Source: Trichaptum fuscoviolaceum
Lineage: Eukaryota > Basidiomycota > Agaricomycetes > Hymenochaetales > Trichaptaceae
Direction: 5' to 3'
Length of the DNA stretch: 64,000 bases
Assembly (NCBI GenBank): GCA_910574455.1
Contig: CAJSYZ010000006.1
Coordinates: 2,346,156-2,410,155 of the forward strand
Positions 12,290-23,665 of the stretch are shown piece by piece (the first letter of the stretch is position 1; each line of letters opens with the position of its first letter). The notes under the pieces are model-generated. The model saw nothing but the letters and a program-made list of their open reading frames with translations. It was not told the origin of the DNA and did no database searches. The position numbers and the translations under genes are program-made.

Positions 12290-12883
12290 TTGCAGCCTCA
12301 ACAGCAACATGAACTTGTTCACCCCTTTACTTTCACGTGTCTCAGCATTTACCCTGTCATCCTGTGGTGAATGATGAATGACCAACCCGACCTCAGGTGT
12401 ATCAGAGCCAGACTATCTATCATGCGCCCATACTCACCCCGATGCTGCCGATCTCTTGAGTTGCGGACGCGTTAATGCAGAGGATACCATGATGGGATCC
12501 TCAGGCGTGTAGTAACTTCCGACAATTGCATTACACGAGTAGGAAATAGGATAACTCTTTCAAAGTGCCTGTATCTGTTATTCGTACATCTGAAACTCAG
12601 CTTCGAATTGCAAAAAAATGTTGTTATCTTTACGATTACCTGCTGATGTGAGGAAGGGCGAACATGCCGGAGGCGGGCAGAAAAGTTCCCACGATTATGA
12701 GATGTATATGAAGCGCGACATGACTTAGCAGCCATTTTCCTTCTTAACCTCCCGCCGTCGTTGTCGTCGTTGTGCTCGTTGTGCTCGTTGTGCTCGTTGT
12801 GCTCGAAGGTTGTTCATCGTTGATATCTCGACAGCGACGAGCTGAGCTCTCTTTGCTCGCTGCTTCTAGCCGGTAGTTGGAAG
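12290..12883. repeat. Intergenic stretch with four GTTGTGCTC repeats
   Basis: This spacer holds the EST1-like 3' UTR and the LCB2 promoter and leader. Four perfect tandem units of the 9-mer GTTGTGCTC lie at 12769-12804, about 80 bases ahead of the LCB2 start and so probably in its 5' UTR or core promoter. They are preceded by GTC/GTT triplets. Confidence 0.75.
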
Positions 12884-14960
12884 ATGCCCTCGCCTATGGC
12901 GTTGAACCCTCCGTCTCCGACACCATCTGTGTTTTCTGGCAAGAAAAAATCGACTGTCAACCTCAGGTCGGCAGCATCCTACCTATCGGCTCTCTCACAG
13001 ATGGACGCGATGAGCAGGTCACGCAGCTCGACACCATCTTCGACCCCGGCGCTGTCGTTTTCCTCGTCTCTGACGGCGTCGTCAGCGAGCACCGAAGTGG
13101 GCGACGACGATTACTACAAGGACGGGCTCAGCCTCCCTAGCACGCCCCCGACATCAGAGACGGTATACACGTCTGTTCACGCCGAGTTTGGACATTGCTC
13201 GAACCCAGATTATCGATATGAATCGCACGCACGCCCTGGCGACTGCTACGACGCTATAGAGATAGACCCTCCATACTACGTCCTTTTCACCACATACATT
13301 AGCTACATGATCCTAATTTGCATTGGACACCTTCGTGACTTCGTCGGCAAGCGGCTGGCAGCCTCACGATATGGACATCTCAAAGTGCAGAAGGTATGTC
13401 GCTTGTATTGAGTGAGAGAGGTTTATTGACACATTGTTTAGGGCTACGCCCCTCTTAATTCAGACTTCGACTCGTTCTATACCAGGAGATTGAAGCTGAG
13501 GATTGATGACTGTTTCTCTCGGCCGGTCACCGGTGTTCCTGGACGAACCATTAATTTATTGGACCGTGTCAGTGATGATCACAATAACACCTTCCGGTTG
13601 ACGGGCACGCGTACACGTGCTCTCAATATCTCGGCATACAACTATCTTGGTTTCGCTCAGGCTCAAGGAGGATGTGCGGATGCAGTGGAGGAGGGTGTCA
13701 AGCGTTATGGTGTCAGTGCGTGCGGTTCGCGTCTGGAGGCTGGAACACTCGATCTGCACCTGCAGTGCGAGAAGCTGGTAGCCCAATTTCTGGGCAAAGA
13801 AGATGCGCTTCTTTCTTCCATGGGCTTCGCAACGAACTCGACGATTATTCCTGCACTGGTCTCCAAGGGCTGTCTCGTCATCTCGGACGAGCTTAACCAC
13901 GCCTCCATCCGCCAGGGTGTTCGTTCCAGTGGAGCAAACGTTCGCATGTTCAAGCATAACAACATGGAATCCTTGGAGTCACTCCTGCGCGAAGTCATCA
14001 GCCAGGGCCAGCCGAAGACACACCGTCCTTGGAAGAAGATTCTTCTCATAGTGGAGGGCTTGTTCAGTATGGAAGGGACAATGGCGAACTTGCCGGTCAT
14101 TTTGGAGCTGAAGAAGCGCTACAAGGTGCGTCTTGTTTTATCAAATTTGTGCCTATCTATTCTTATGTGATTCCTAGTTCTATTTATTCATCGATGAGGC
14201 TCATTCTGTTGGTGCACTAGGCCCACACGGTCGTGGAATTGTCGACTACTTCGGCTTTAATCCTGATGAGGTTGACATCCTGATGGGTACTTTCACGAAG
14301 TCTTTCGGTGCTTCTGGCGGATACATTGCTGGAAATAAAGCTTTGGTCGACAGAATTCGGGTTAGGAGCTATGCAGGGCCCTATGCAGAGGCCATGTCAC
14401 CACCTGTCATGACCCAGATTATCGCTAGCATGGCGAGCATCATGGGCGTCTCCCCGCCTGTGTCCCCTCTATCAGACGACGCAAGCACCTACGTATACCC
14501 TGGCCCAACCCCGGCGTCGACTCTTCCATCCTGGGTCTCCCTTCCGCTTGCATTGCGGGATGGCTCCGAGGGACGAGAGCGGTTACACCGCCTTGCCTTC
14601 AACTCCCGCTACCTATCACTTGGGCTGGCTAAGCTCGGGTTCATCACATATGGCAGTAACGACTCTCCGATTGTCCCCCTCCTGATCTTCAACCCCGGCA
14701 AGATGCCTGTCTTCTCCCAGATGATGCTTGCGCGCAAGACGCCTATCGTTGTCGTCATCGTCGCGTATCCTGCCACGCCCTTGGTGACCTCGCGTGTGCG
14801 CTTCTGCGTCAGTGCTTCGCACACGAAGGAGGACATTGACACCGTTCTGCGCGCCTGCGACGAGATTGGCGATGCGTTGGATTTGAAGCATCGTCCTGGC
14901 GAGCGCTGGCCCTTAGACAAAGTAATAGCAAATGCCGTTGAGTTAGTACGTTCTGGTTAG
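12884..14960 (+). CDS. LCB2: Serine palmitoyltransferase subunit 2 (LCB2)
   Basis: Catalytic, PLP-binding subunit of serine palmitoyltransferase, which condenses serine with palmitoyl-CoA to 3-ketodihydrosphingosine, the first step of sphingolipid synthesis at the ER. Three exons: 12884-13393, 13442-14125, 14178-14960. After a disordered Ser/Thr-rich N terminus there is one membrane segment (YYVLFTTYISYMILICIGHL, about residues 125-145). The catalytic domain follows with LNISAYNYLGFA, YGVSACGSRLEAGTLDLH, DELNHASIRQG, IDEAHSVGALGPHGRG and the PLP-lysine motif GTFTKSFGASGGYIAG (about 14285-14332). The TKSFG lysine is kept, which separates LCB2 from the non-catalytic LCB1. Length and motif order are complete. 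Neighbour UGDH is convergent. A 9-mer repeat lies in the leader. Confidence 0.95.
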
Positions 14961-15540
14961 ACTGTTTCTTTATACCGTCATGGAACATCTTTGCATTCCT
15001 ATCAATTTCATACCTAATGACATAACGATGTCTTTATTCCCTAATGTATATTAGCTGATAGTGTTGCGTAAAGGCTTGAATTACCTTTGGTTTTGTAGGT
15101 ACTATACGTACGAACTTTCATTGAAGTAATGTCAACAATAATTGAAGCTGGGATAAAAGTGGTTTACATATTTTCTTTTTCGCCAATGTCTGGTAGAAAT
15201 ATTGGTACTTCTCAAATTTCATTTCTTTAATCCGATGTCTCGCCTTCAAGAAATATGTATATGAGACTCTATCCTTTGCATTGAGATCCGGAATGCATAC
15301 CTTGAAGCCAATATCTTTCAATTGCTCAACATCCCGAAGTGTTGTCCTGGCGAGGCCTGAGACAAAGTAATCGCAAATGCTGAAGTTGAGTCAGTATGGT
15401 GACTTCTGTATACCGTGTCTTAATCCAGAACGTATAATAGCTGATAGTGACGCGTAAATGTCCGTTGGTCTTGGTTTTGTAGGTATTATACGTATGAACT
15501 TTCATCGAACTAATGTCATCTAATTCTTTTATCAATGTCC
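14885..15540. repeat. Imperfect tandem duplication covering the LCB2 and UGDH 3' ends
   Basis: Two copies of about 440 bp stand in tandem between convergent genes. Copy 1 starts in the last LCB2 codons (about 14890) and passes through the spacer into a short relic of the UGDH 3' coding end (15265-15332, minus strand; LKDIGFKV is still readable). Copy 2 restarts at about 15333 with the relic of the LCB2 end (GTCCTGGCGAG...GACAAAGTAAT), runs through a second spacer and meets the real UGDH 3' end near 15700. Shared blocks include TTTTGTAGGTAYTATACGTAYGAACTTTCAT at 15094 and 15474. Identity looks roughly 75 to 85 percent, so the event is old. Confidence 0.8.
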
Positions 15541-15625
15541 AATAGAAACAGAAAATCGTAGTGGTATATGAAAGCTAGTTCACAAATTTAAAGGTCCTCC
15601 TTAATTCCATCTATGTTGTTACATG

Positions 15626-17401
15626 TTAAAGTCTCTCGCCTCGGCCAATGACAACGACCTTCAAGACATAAGTAAGCCTCGATTTATGCACTTAGATATA
15701 AAGAGAAGATACCTTGAAGCCAATGTCTTTCAATTGCTCAACGTCTACGATGATGCGTCCGTCAAAGACGAAAGCAGGTTTCTCCATGCCAGCATAAATG
15801 GTCGCCCAATCCAGCTCCTTGAACTCTTTCCATTCAGTCGCAATAACAACAGCCTCAGCCTTCTTGCACGCCTCAACAGCTGAGCTGCAAATGGAAACCT
15901 GCTTTTGAACTAAAACACGCGTAAGAACAATTAGACAAGAACGAAAACAATCGTACTTTGATCAAGTGAGGTCGTTGGAGCGGCCTCTTGCAGATCTTGC
16001 CAGATCTGTGCATGCTCGACCTTCGGGTCGTAAAGGTTGACTAGCGCCCTTTCGCTCAGGAAGTCCCGGATGAGGGTGATGGCAGCCGACTCGCGGGTAT
16101 CGCCCGTGTCCGCCTTGAACGCGAATCCGAGTACGGCAATGCGCTTTAAAGGAATTATGAGGAGAACGGTGCAGAGAACTCAGAGAGCTTACCTTCCCCG
16201 TGATGGTCTTGAAGAGCGTGTCTACCACCTTCTTCGAGAACCGGCCTTTCTGGTACTCGTTCATCTCGACCACCTGACGCCAGTAAGCAGCAACCTCGGG
16301 GAGGTGTAGACTCTCGCTCAGATACACCAAGTTCAGGATGTCCTTCTGGAAGCAAGAGCCACCGAAGCCGACAGAGGCCTTCAAGAATTTGGGGCCAATC
16401 CGCGAGTCCTTTCCAACCGCATTGGCGACTTCATCGATGTTGGCACCGGTCGCTTCGCAGATTGCAGATAAGGCGTTGATGGAGGAGATGCGCTGGGCAA
16501 GCATGGCATTAGCGGCGAGCTTCGACAGCTCAGATGACCACAGGCCGACGGAGAGGATACGCTCTTTCGGCACCCAGTTCGCATAGACCTCCGCGAGGGC
16601 TTCGCAGGCGCTGATGCCCTCTGGTGTTTGCAGGGAGCCGATGAGAACGCGGTCGGGAGATAAGAGATCGGCAATTGCGGTGCCCTCTGCGAGGAACTCG
16701 GGGTTAGAGAGAATGTCGAATCGGCAGTTTGGCTTCGAGTTGGCTTCGAGAATGGTGCGCATTGACTCCGCAGTGCGGCAAGGCACCGTAGACTTTTCGA
16801 CAACAATCTTGGAGGACTCTGCGACAGCGGCAATGCGACGGGTGGCAAGCTCGACATAGCTATCCCATTCATCAGCGTCTAGTAGATAACATATAGAATA
16901 CAAGACTTACTTCAAGTCTGCAGCAAAACCAGCACCGACACCGCTCTTCTTGGTCGGTGTGTTGACACTGACGAAGATGAGGTCTGCCTCGTTGATCCCC
17001 TTGTCAACATCCGTTGAGAAGAACAGATTGCGGCCTCGCGCCTTCTTGACGACGTCCTCAAGACCTGGCTCGTAGATTGGCAGCGCAAAATCTGGGCTGT
17101 TCCACGCATCAATACGCGCCTGGTTGAGGTCGACTATCGTGACTTGGATATGCGGGCACCTGAGCGCGATGACTGCGCACGTTGGGCCTCCTGTGAGCTG
17201 CCATCAGCAAAGCACAAGCTTTTTGATTTCTCTTCAATGCTCACCGACATAGCCAGCACCGACTTCATCGTGTAAAAGGCTGCTGTTAGTGGACTACAAT
17301 TCAGCTGACTTTTGACACTACGCACTGCAGCAGATCTTCTTAACCTTCCCTGTTGATGACGACGAGATATCCTGGGCTTTAAAACGTTGCGCAATGGCGT
17401 C
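15626..17401 (-). CDS. UDP-glucose 6-dehydrogenase
   Basis: Oxidises UDP-glucose to UDP-glucuronate with two NAD+, supplying UDP-glucuronate and UDP-xylose for fungal glycans. Several exons on the minus strand from MDAIAQRF at 17401. The Rossmann motif GAGYVGGPT is split by an intron near 17240. Then come VDLNQARI, the SVNTPTK motif (about 16960), [40 protein letters not shown], and the catalytic cysteine in [13 protein letters not shown] (about 16340-16380). The C-terminal UDP-binding part has [16 protein letters not shown] (about 16080-16130), then [12 protein letters not shown] and VFDGRII. A last small exon starts after the acceptor near 15659 and ends at the stop 15626-15628. All catalytic motifs are intact. 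A decayed partial copy of its 3' end lies at 15265-15332. Confidence 0.93.
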
Positions 17402-17786
17402 CATGATTTGGCGAGACAATGGTGGTAGGAGGAAGAGAAGTTGAAACGAGGACGTTGAAGGCCGCAAATTACATACTGACTTTTATTGAAGCCTAATTGG
17501 GAACTTGAAACTGGCAGTGGGCGTACTTGGCATTCGGCTGCCGTCCCTTTTTTCTGCCTTACTCGCTTTACAACGAACGTGGAGGAGAGATAAGCTGCAA
17601 GGAGGTAAGCAGGTCGATAGCATTCCCGTATTGTCGTTATTACAGTACAAATACACGAGCTCAGTGACGTCTCGTCTATATCCTAAAATAATGTCCCAAG
17701 AGAAGAGTGCATGAGAACTGATGGCGCTAAGTAAAGATCGCTCGTATCACCGCAGATCCATTTAAAGATACTTCCAGAACCTATGG
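17402..17786. other. Intergenic stretch
   Basis: This is the UGDH promoter and leader on the left and the ArfGAP 3' UTR on the right. I see no further feature. Confidence 0.5.
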
Positions 17787-19591
17787 TCACCCAAATTGTC
17801 GGCCAAAAGGGTTGTTCGAGGAGCCCCCCATCTGCATGTTCTGAAAGAGCTGCTGAGCTTGCTGCATTTGTTGTGAATATGGTGAGTTCGACGCTGCCGA
17901 ATATTGCTGTTGTTGCTGCATTGGCATTTGCTGAGCCTGCATTGGCATCTGCGTGGGCTGAGGGCTCGGTTGGAATGCGCCGGTAGGTGTTGCGGTGGCG
18001 AAAGGCGAAGGCGTATGTCGGAAGGACGACGGTGTGACCTGGAGTGCCCCCACCCCACCACTTTGAGGTAAGAGTGCGTCATGCATAAACATCTGCTGTT
18101 GCTGTTGTTGTTGTTGTTGTTGCTGCTGCTGCTGCACAAACTGCGCGTTGAAGGGATTGTGTGCATAAGATACAGGGATGGGTGACGAGAAGCCTGTGTT
18201 TCCGCCCCCGAATGTCTGTTGCTGCTGATGGAAAGGATTCATTCCCGTAGCCGTCATTGTCAGCGGAGATGTTGAAGTAGGTGCTCCCTGTCCAAAAACC
18301 GGTAGACTTGCACTCCTGAAGCTTGGCGAACGATCAAACGACGATGGGAATGCAGGTCCAGGTCCGGTTGGCGTCGCCGACAGGTTCGCATAAGGATTCG
18401 AACCAGAGAAACTCGTAGGAGGCGAAGACATGACGGGCGAGCTCATCTGTGCCTGCAATTGCTGTCCGAAACTCGATGTTGGTTGGAATTGCAGGGGCAG
18501 CGTGGTGTTCACAGATGGCGCTTGCAGAGATATGAGGTCACTGAATGTGTCGTTGGTGAGAGATGCTTTCTGGTTCGCTGGCACTTGAGTGACTGAGGTT
18601 GGAAAGGGATTCGTGCTTGACGTTCGCGTAGATGCTTGGTTCGCAAACGGCGCGCCCGAGCTGAATGACGCTGGAATGGATGGCACGGTCGGTATCCCAG
18701 CGCTTGCTGAGCGCGTCTGTGAAGTCGAAGGCACAGAGAGGCTCGGTTGTGCTTGAGACATGGATGCAGCAGACGATGAAGGCTGCGGGGTCGTTTCCGA
18801 CCTGATTGGTGCCGTCTTTGACCGTGCTGGCGTATTGAGGGAGGCCTTTGACTGCGATGGTCCCAGAATTTCCGCCGCCCGCTGTGAAAGCATCTTTTCT
18901 TTGTCTCTGAAGCGCTTGAACTCATACTTCGCTGCCAGAATGCCATTAAAAATATAGCTTGACGACGACGAACAAAACAAGACGTACATCGAATATACTT
19001 CTCCAGTTCACTGTCTCGCTCGGATTCCTCCATGTTTGTAGGAGGAGGATTCCGAATTTCATCTGGATTCCACATCTGATTTGCTTTAATATTTCCTATG
19101 TTCTTCATGTTCTGTGTTTCATCGTATGAGCCAAAATACTCCATTCATTCGCGTAACTTTGTCACGTACCTCGACCTGTTCCTTCGACCACTGATCCAAC
19201 GTTAGGCTCTTCCTAACAAAGCCCAATCAACCTCTCTAGCCTTAGCCCACAGAATGAGCAACATACACTTTCGTGATGTGTGTCCCGATCTTGCGGTGAA
19301 TGCTTGCGCATCGTACGCTGATACACCATCAGTCTCCCATCGTATCCTTCAAGTTGTTATTGATATGAAAGCGATACGAACCATAGAAAGATTCCGAGGT
19401 TATGAGACGCCCATCTGGGTGCCCTTCCTTTGCAATCTGCACAGACATCTGTTGATTTGGCCAGCAATCAGCCCCCAAAGGTGCATTTCGCGCTCTTTAT
19501 ACGCTGCATACTGACCATTACCAGGTTGCGCGACCAGTTCGAGTAAGATGCGATGGTTCTTCTCAGCCACGATCTTGCTCACACCTGACAT
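17787..19591 (-). CDS. ArfGAP of the Age2/SMAP type
   Basis: GTPase-activating protein for Arf, acting in vesicle budding at Golgi and endosomes. Five or more exons on the minus strand. The start MSGVSKIVAEKNHRILLEL (19591) precedes the ArfGAP zinc finger: CADCKGRAPRWASHNLGIF then LC|VRC and IHRKIGTHITK, giving the C-x2-C-x16-C-x2-C pattern with the following Arg needed for GAP activity (APRW). The rest of the domain is SLTLDQWSKEQVE, MKNIGNIKANQMWNPDE, PPPTN, then SERDSELEKYIR|SKYEFKRF across an intron near 18950-18990. The remaining 380 residues are Ser/Pro/Gln/Asn-rich with several NPF motifs (TNPFPT, MNPFHQ, HNPFNA, NNPFG), which bind EH domains of endocytic adaptors. Poly-Gln lies at 18089-18135. 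The domain is complete; the gene looks functional. Confidence 0.9.
18089..18135 (-). repeat. Poly-glutamine tract (CAA/CAG repeats) in the ArfGAP gene
   Basis: About 14 to 15 consecutive Gln codons on the minus strand, read on the plus strand as TTG/CTG triplets. They are pure enough to be length-variable between strains. Shorter Gln runs lie near 18215 and 17905. Confidence 0.85.
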
Positions 19592-20140
19592 TCTCGCCCT
19601 TCTTTGAAATACTAACTTCTTGTCGTTGTCGAGTGTGGTTATTGGGTAAGAATAAGAGTGTGGCATGTAACGAGTGTCATCTCATTCATTAGCTAATTTT
19701 AGATGCGTAATATTAACCGACCGATATGTGAAGTAGATAAATGCCAGTGAATTAAACCCGTAATAATGCGAAGTATATTACAGTACAACCTTCAGGCCTC
19801 CTTGCTTTCATACAACTCCTGACATTTACAGTCCAATGCTAGCAGGATCAATGGAGTTGATCGCTGCAATGCTACACATTACTGAACTCAACTAAATGAC
19901 ATTTATCGTATGGTTTTGATTGAGCCTGTAGGTATCAAAATCATCGTGGCTTGACTTTACAAAATGAAGTACCTTGTTCTTGACCTATATCATTCGGTGG
20001 CATATTTACTGTTGAAGCGTACAATATATAAGTACTTAAGAAGTTTACTGGCATTCAGGGTCGGCAACCAGAATATCGTTCCTAAAACTGTCGCTGGCTG
20101 CCAACAACGCGCGCAAGCCATTCGTGACTCGGTGAGCTGG
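19592..20140. other. Divergent promoter region between ArfGAP and threonyl-tRNA synthetase
   Basis: AT-rich spacer with divergent genes on both sides. The frame of the synthetase stays open upstream to an ATG at 19964, but the sequence there reads poorly as protein and the ATG at 20141 fits better. Nothing else is recognised. Confidence 0.5.
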
Positions 20141-23100
20141 ATGCTTGCCAGACTTTTAACTCGCACCCACCATCTCCGTCGCCTTCAGCCCCGCCTACAT
20201 TACCCCTACAGTCCTGCTTTGCGCGCCATGAGCTCGGCAGCGCTATCTGCAGTGGAATCCACGGCACAACCTGCTTCGAACCCTGCAATCCAGAAAGCTG
20301 GAGGTGCAAAGAAGCCGAAGGAGAAGAAAGGGGATGCTGCTGCTGCTTCACATGCCCTCGAAGTAAGAGCTCGCGTTTTACTTCCTTTCAATGACTGACA
20401 AAGCTTAGCTGGACCCCCCACCAGCATTTATCGACCACAGGATCAAGATCTTCGAGAAGTTGAAGGCCGAGTACGATCAGTGGGTCAAAGGTAAGAACAT
20501 ATGCATTCGTCACCCTGAACTTGCTTTAAATATTCCGGCCATATCAGACCAGCCTCGTCAGGAGATCTCTATTGAGCTTCCCGATGGCTCAATCCGAAAA
20601 GGAACAAGTTGGGAGACGAGCCCCATGGACGTTGCGAAGGAGCTTTCCAAAAGTCTTCCAGACCGCATTGTAATCGCGAAGGTGCGTGGCAGCCCACATA
20701 TATTGGTTCTAATGCTGAAACCTACGCAATCATAGGTCGATGGAGAATTATGGGACCTCGAACGACCTTTAGAAAAGTCAGTGAAGTTGGAGCTCTTGGA
20801 CTTCGATCATCCGGAAGGTATGTAGACACTTCTACACCACGGCTTTCGTTCTCAAACAATTTTCCCAGGTAAACGCGTATTCTGGCACTCGTCTGCGCAC
20901 GTCTTGGGCGAAGCTTCTGAGCGCCATTATGGGTGCCACTTGTGCATCGGTCCTCCGACGGACGAAGGCTTTTTCTACGAGATGGCAATCGATGGACGGT
21001 AATTGCAGACCGAACTTCTCCGTTTTTCCTTTCTGATGGTTAGTTAGATCGGTCCTTACTACCGATTATCCTGCGCTTGAAAAAGTTTCGGACAAGGCTA
21101 TCAAAGAGAAGCAAAAGTTCGAGCGCCTTGTCGTCCCGAAGGAAACGCTTTTGGAGATGTTTTCGGTGAGTAGGTTTACATATGATGAACGAAATAGATC
21201 TAACCTCTCTATTAGTACAATAAATACAAAAAACACATTATTGAGACGAAAATCCCTGATGGAACTTCCACGACGGTCTATCGTTGTGGCCCGATGGTAG
21301 ATCTTTGCGTTGGTCCGCATATCCCTAGCACCAATCGTATTAAGGCTTTCATGGTGACGAAGGTGAGTATTATGCATGTGAATCCGTTGCGTAATTCTCA
21401 TCTTCCGTGGTGCAGAGTTCTGCGTCGTACTTCCTCGGTGATCCCGCGAATGATTCGCTTCAACGAATTTACGGTATCTCGTTCCCAAGCAAGAAACAGC
21501 TTGATGAGTACAAGGTTTTCCTTGCTGAAGCCGCGAAGCGGGATCACCGGAAAATTGGCAAAGTACGTATAAAATCTAAGGACAATTGACGGGTATTTAA
21601 CAGCTTGCTCTGACGTAGGAACAAGAACTTTTCTTCTTCAATGATCTCAGTCCGGGGAGCTCTTTCTTCTTGCCTCACGGGACGCGCATCTATAACGCGT
21701 TGATAGAGCTCATGCGAGTAAGCCACGTCACAGCTGACTTGCAGTATGCTTCATTGACGTCCGATTGCTCTAGTCTGAGTATGCCACGCGTGGATACCAG
21801 GAAGGTTCGTACATATAGTTCTTTCACAACTTCAGCTTTCTGAGGATTACTTGCTTGCAGTTATCTCGCCGAACATGTTCAACAGTAAACTTTGGGAGAC
21901 TTCCGGCCACTGGCAGAACTACAAGGACGATATGTTTACGCTTGACGTAGAGAAAGAAAAATGGGCGTTGAAGCCGATGAACTGCCCTGGCCACTGTCTG
22001 ATCTTCGATAGTCGTGATAGGAGTTACAAGGAGCTTCCTATCCGTATGGCCGAGTTCGGTGTGATCCACAGAAACGAAGCGTCTGGCGCCTTGACTGGAT
22101 TGACGCGCGTGCGTAGGTTCGTCCAAGACGATACGCATATCTTCTGTATGCCCTCGCAAGTGCGTAACAAATATCCTCTTTCGTAAACGCTACTGATTGT
22201 TTTCTGTAGATTGAGACAGAAATTGCTGCGCTCTTCGATTTCATGAAAGCCATTTATGGAATGTTCGGATTCGAGTTCCACCTGGAGCTCTCCACAAGAC
22301 CGGAGAAGTACCTTGGCAAGATAGAGACCTGGAACTTCGCCGAGGAGGTTAGTTTCCCCTTTGTCTCATCAATATTAATTTAATCATATTTGAGCGGTTC
22401 TAGCAACTGACAAATGCGTTAAATAAATATTACCCTGGTAAATGGGAGCTGAACCCTGGCGATGGTGCTTTCTATGGACCAAAGATCGACATCACTATTA
22501 AGGACGCTCTTCATCGCTCGTTCCAATGCGCCACCATTCAGCTCGATTTCCAGCTTCCCGAACGATTCAACCTGAAGTACAGGGCTGCCGATGACAACGA
22601 CCAGTCCCCGGACAAGCCGCCAAGTAGGCCAGTCATGATCCACCGGGCTATCCTAGGAAGTTTGGAACGCTTCATTGCCATCATTACTGAGCATTTCGCT
22701 GGCAAATGGTGCTTCATACATTTGAATCATCCTGATTTATTTACTAAATTCTGCTTCTCCCCGCAATGCGTAGGCCATTCTGGTTAAACCCTCGACAAGT
22801 TCTCGTTATCCCTGTAGCTGCTCCATACGTACGTACAGTCTTATTCGACCTCGAATACGGTCTAACAGATACTATCACAGCAAGCGTATGCTTCAGAAAT
22901 AGCCGCAGAGCTCTCTCGCGTTGGCATCTTTGCGGATGCTGACAACGGCGAAAATACCCTGAATAAGAAAATTCGTAACGGCGAGCTTGCTCAGTATAAT
23001 TTCATTCTCGGTCAGTTCTCTCTACCCTTCATCAGATGCTATTCTATTCTGACGTTTTGACGTGCTACTAGTTGTTGGTGAGAAGGAGCTCGAGAGCCGG

Positions 23101-23232
23101 TCTGTCAACGTCCGAAACCGTGATGATGTCGGAACGAAGTCGAGGTCGGATGTGGTTGTGAAATTGGATGATATTCGCGATCAACTGGTTCAGTTGAAAT
23201 CGTCGCGTAGTTTGTTGAACAAATTAGCGTAG
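20141..23232 (+). CDS. Threonyl-tRNA synthetase, probably both mitochondrial and cytosolic
   Basis: Class II synthetase charging tRNA-Thr. About 14 exons. Two in-frame starts exist. From 20141 the protein begins [20 protein letters not shown], an Arg-rich, acid-free amphipathic stretch typical of a mitochondrial presequence; from 20228 it begins [14 protein letters not shown], a cytosolic type. Domains: TGS ([13 protein letters not shown], about 20555-20605), the second additional domain with [19 protein letters not shown], and the catalytic core with [28 protein letters not shown] (zinc-ligand Cys), motif 2 [33 protein letters not shown] and motif 3 [15 protein letters not shown]. The anticodon-binding domain ends at the TAG 23230-23232. 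First introns at 20363-20408 and 20491-20547 are clean. All key residues are present. Confidence 0.95.
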
Positions 23233-23665
23233 AGTCGTTGATGTCAGAAGTAATAAATATCCAACTTGTGCAGTAGATTTATAGGCTTTGACTGCTCGTC
23301 CTTCCAAAGCACCTGAACATTCATCGTGACTGGCTGTTCATGTCAAGCCCGATGCTTCTCCCTTCTGCCAACGCTGAAGCGCAATACTTGTGTCTTACAT
23401 TTATAATGGTTTGTGTAGGAGAAAAGTACCAAATTAAAAGCGGGCCCTGGTGAATAACTTTTTACCACATCTTCACCACAAATAAACTTCGGGAACATGA
23501 CCATGATTATTAGAGGATATTTAACACTGAATATGCTTATGTTCTTAAATAAGGAGATAAAATACATGTACATATGTATCATAAACCACACATGAGCTTC
23601 GAAAAGAAAACCAATACACATTAGATTATGGAGTAGCATTTGTAGGTAATATTGCATTATATAAA
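23233..23665. other. Convergent 3' spacer
   Basis: AT-rich spacer between two converging genes. No further gene seen. Confidence 0.5.

Noticed and set aside
19964..20140. Start of threonyl-tRNA synthetase at ATG 19964
   Set aside because: The frame is open, but the added residues look like AT-rich non-coding sequence and would bury the presequence-like stretch that begins at 20141.
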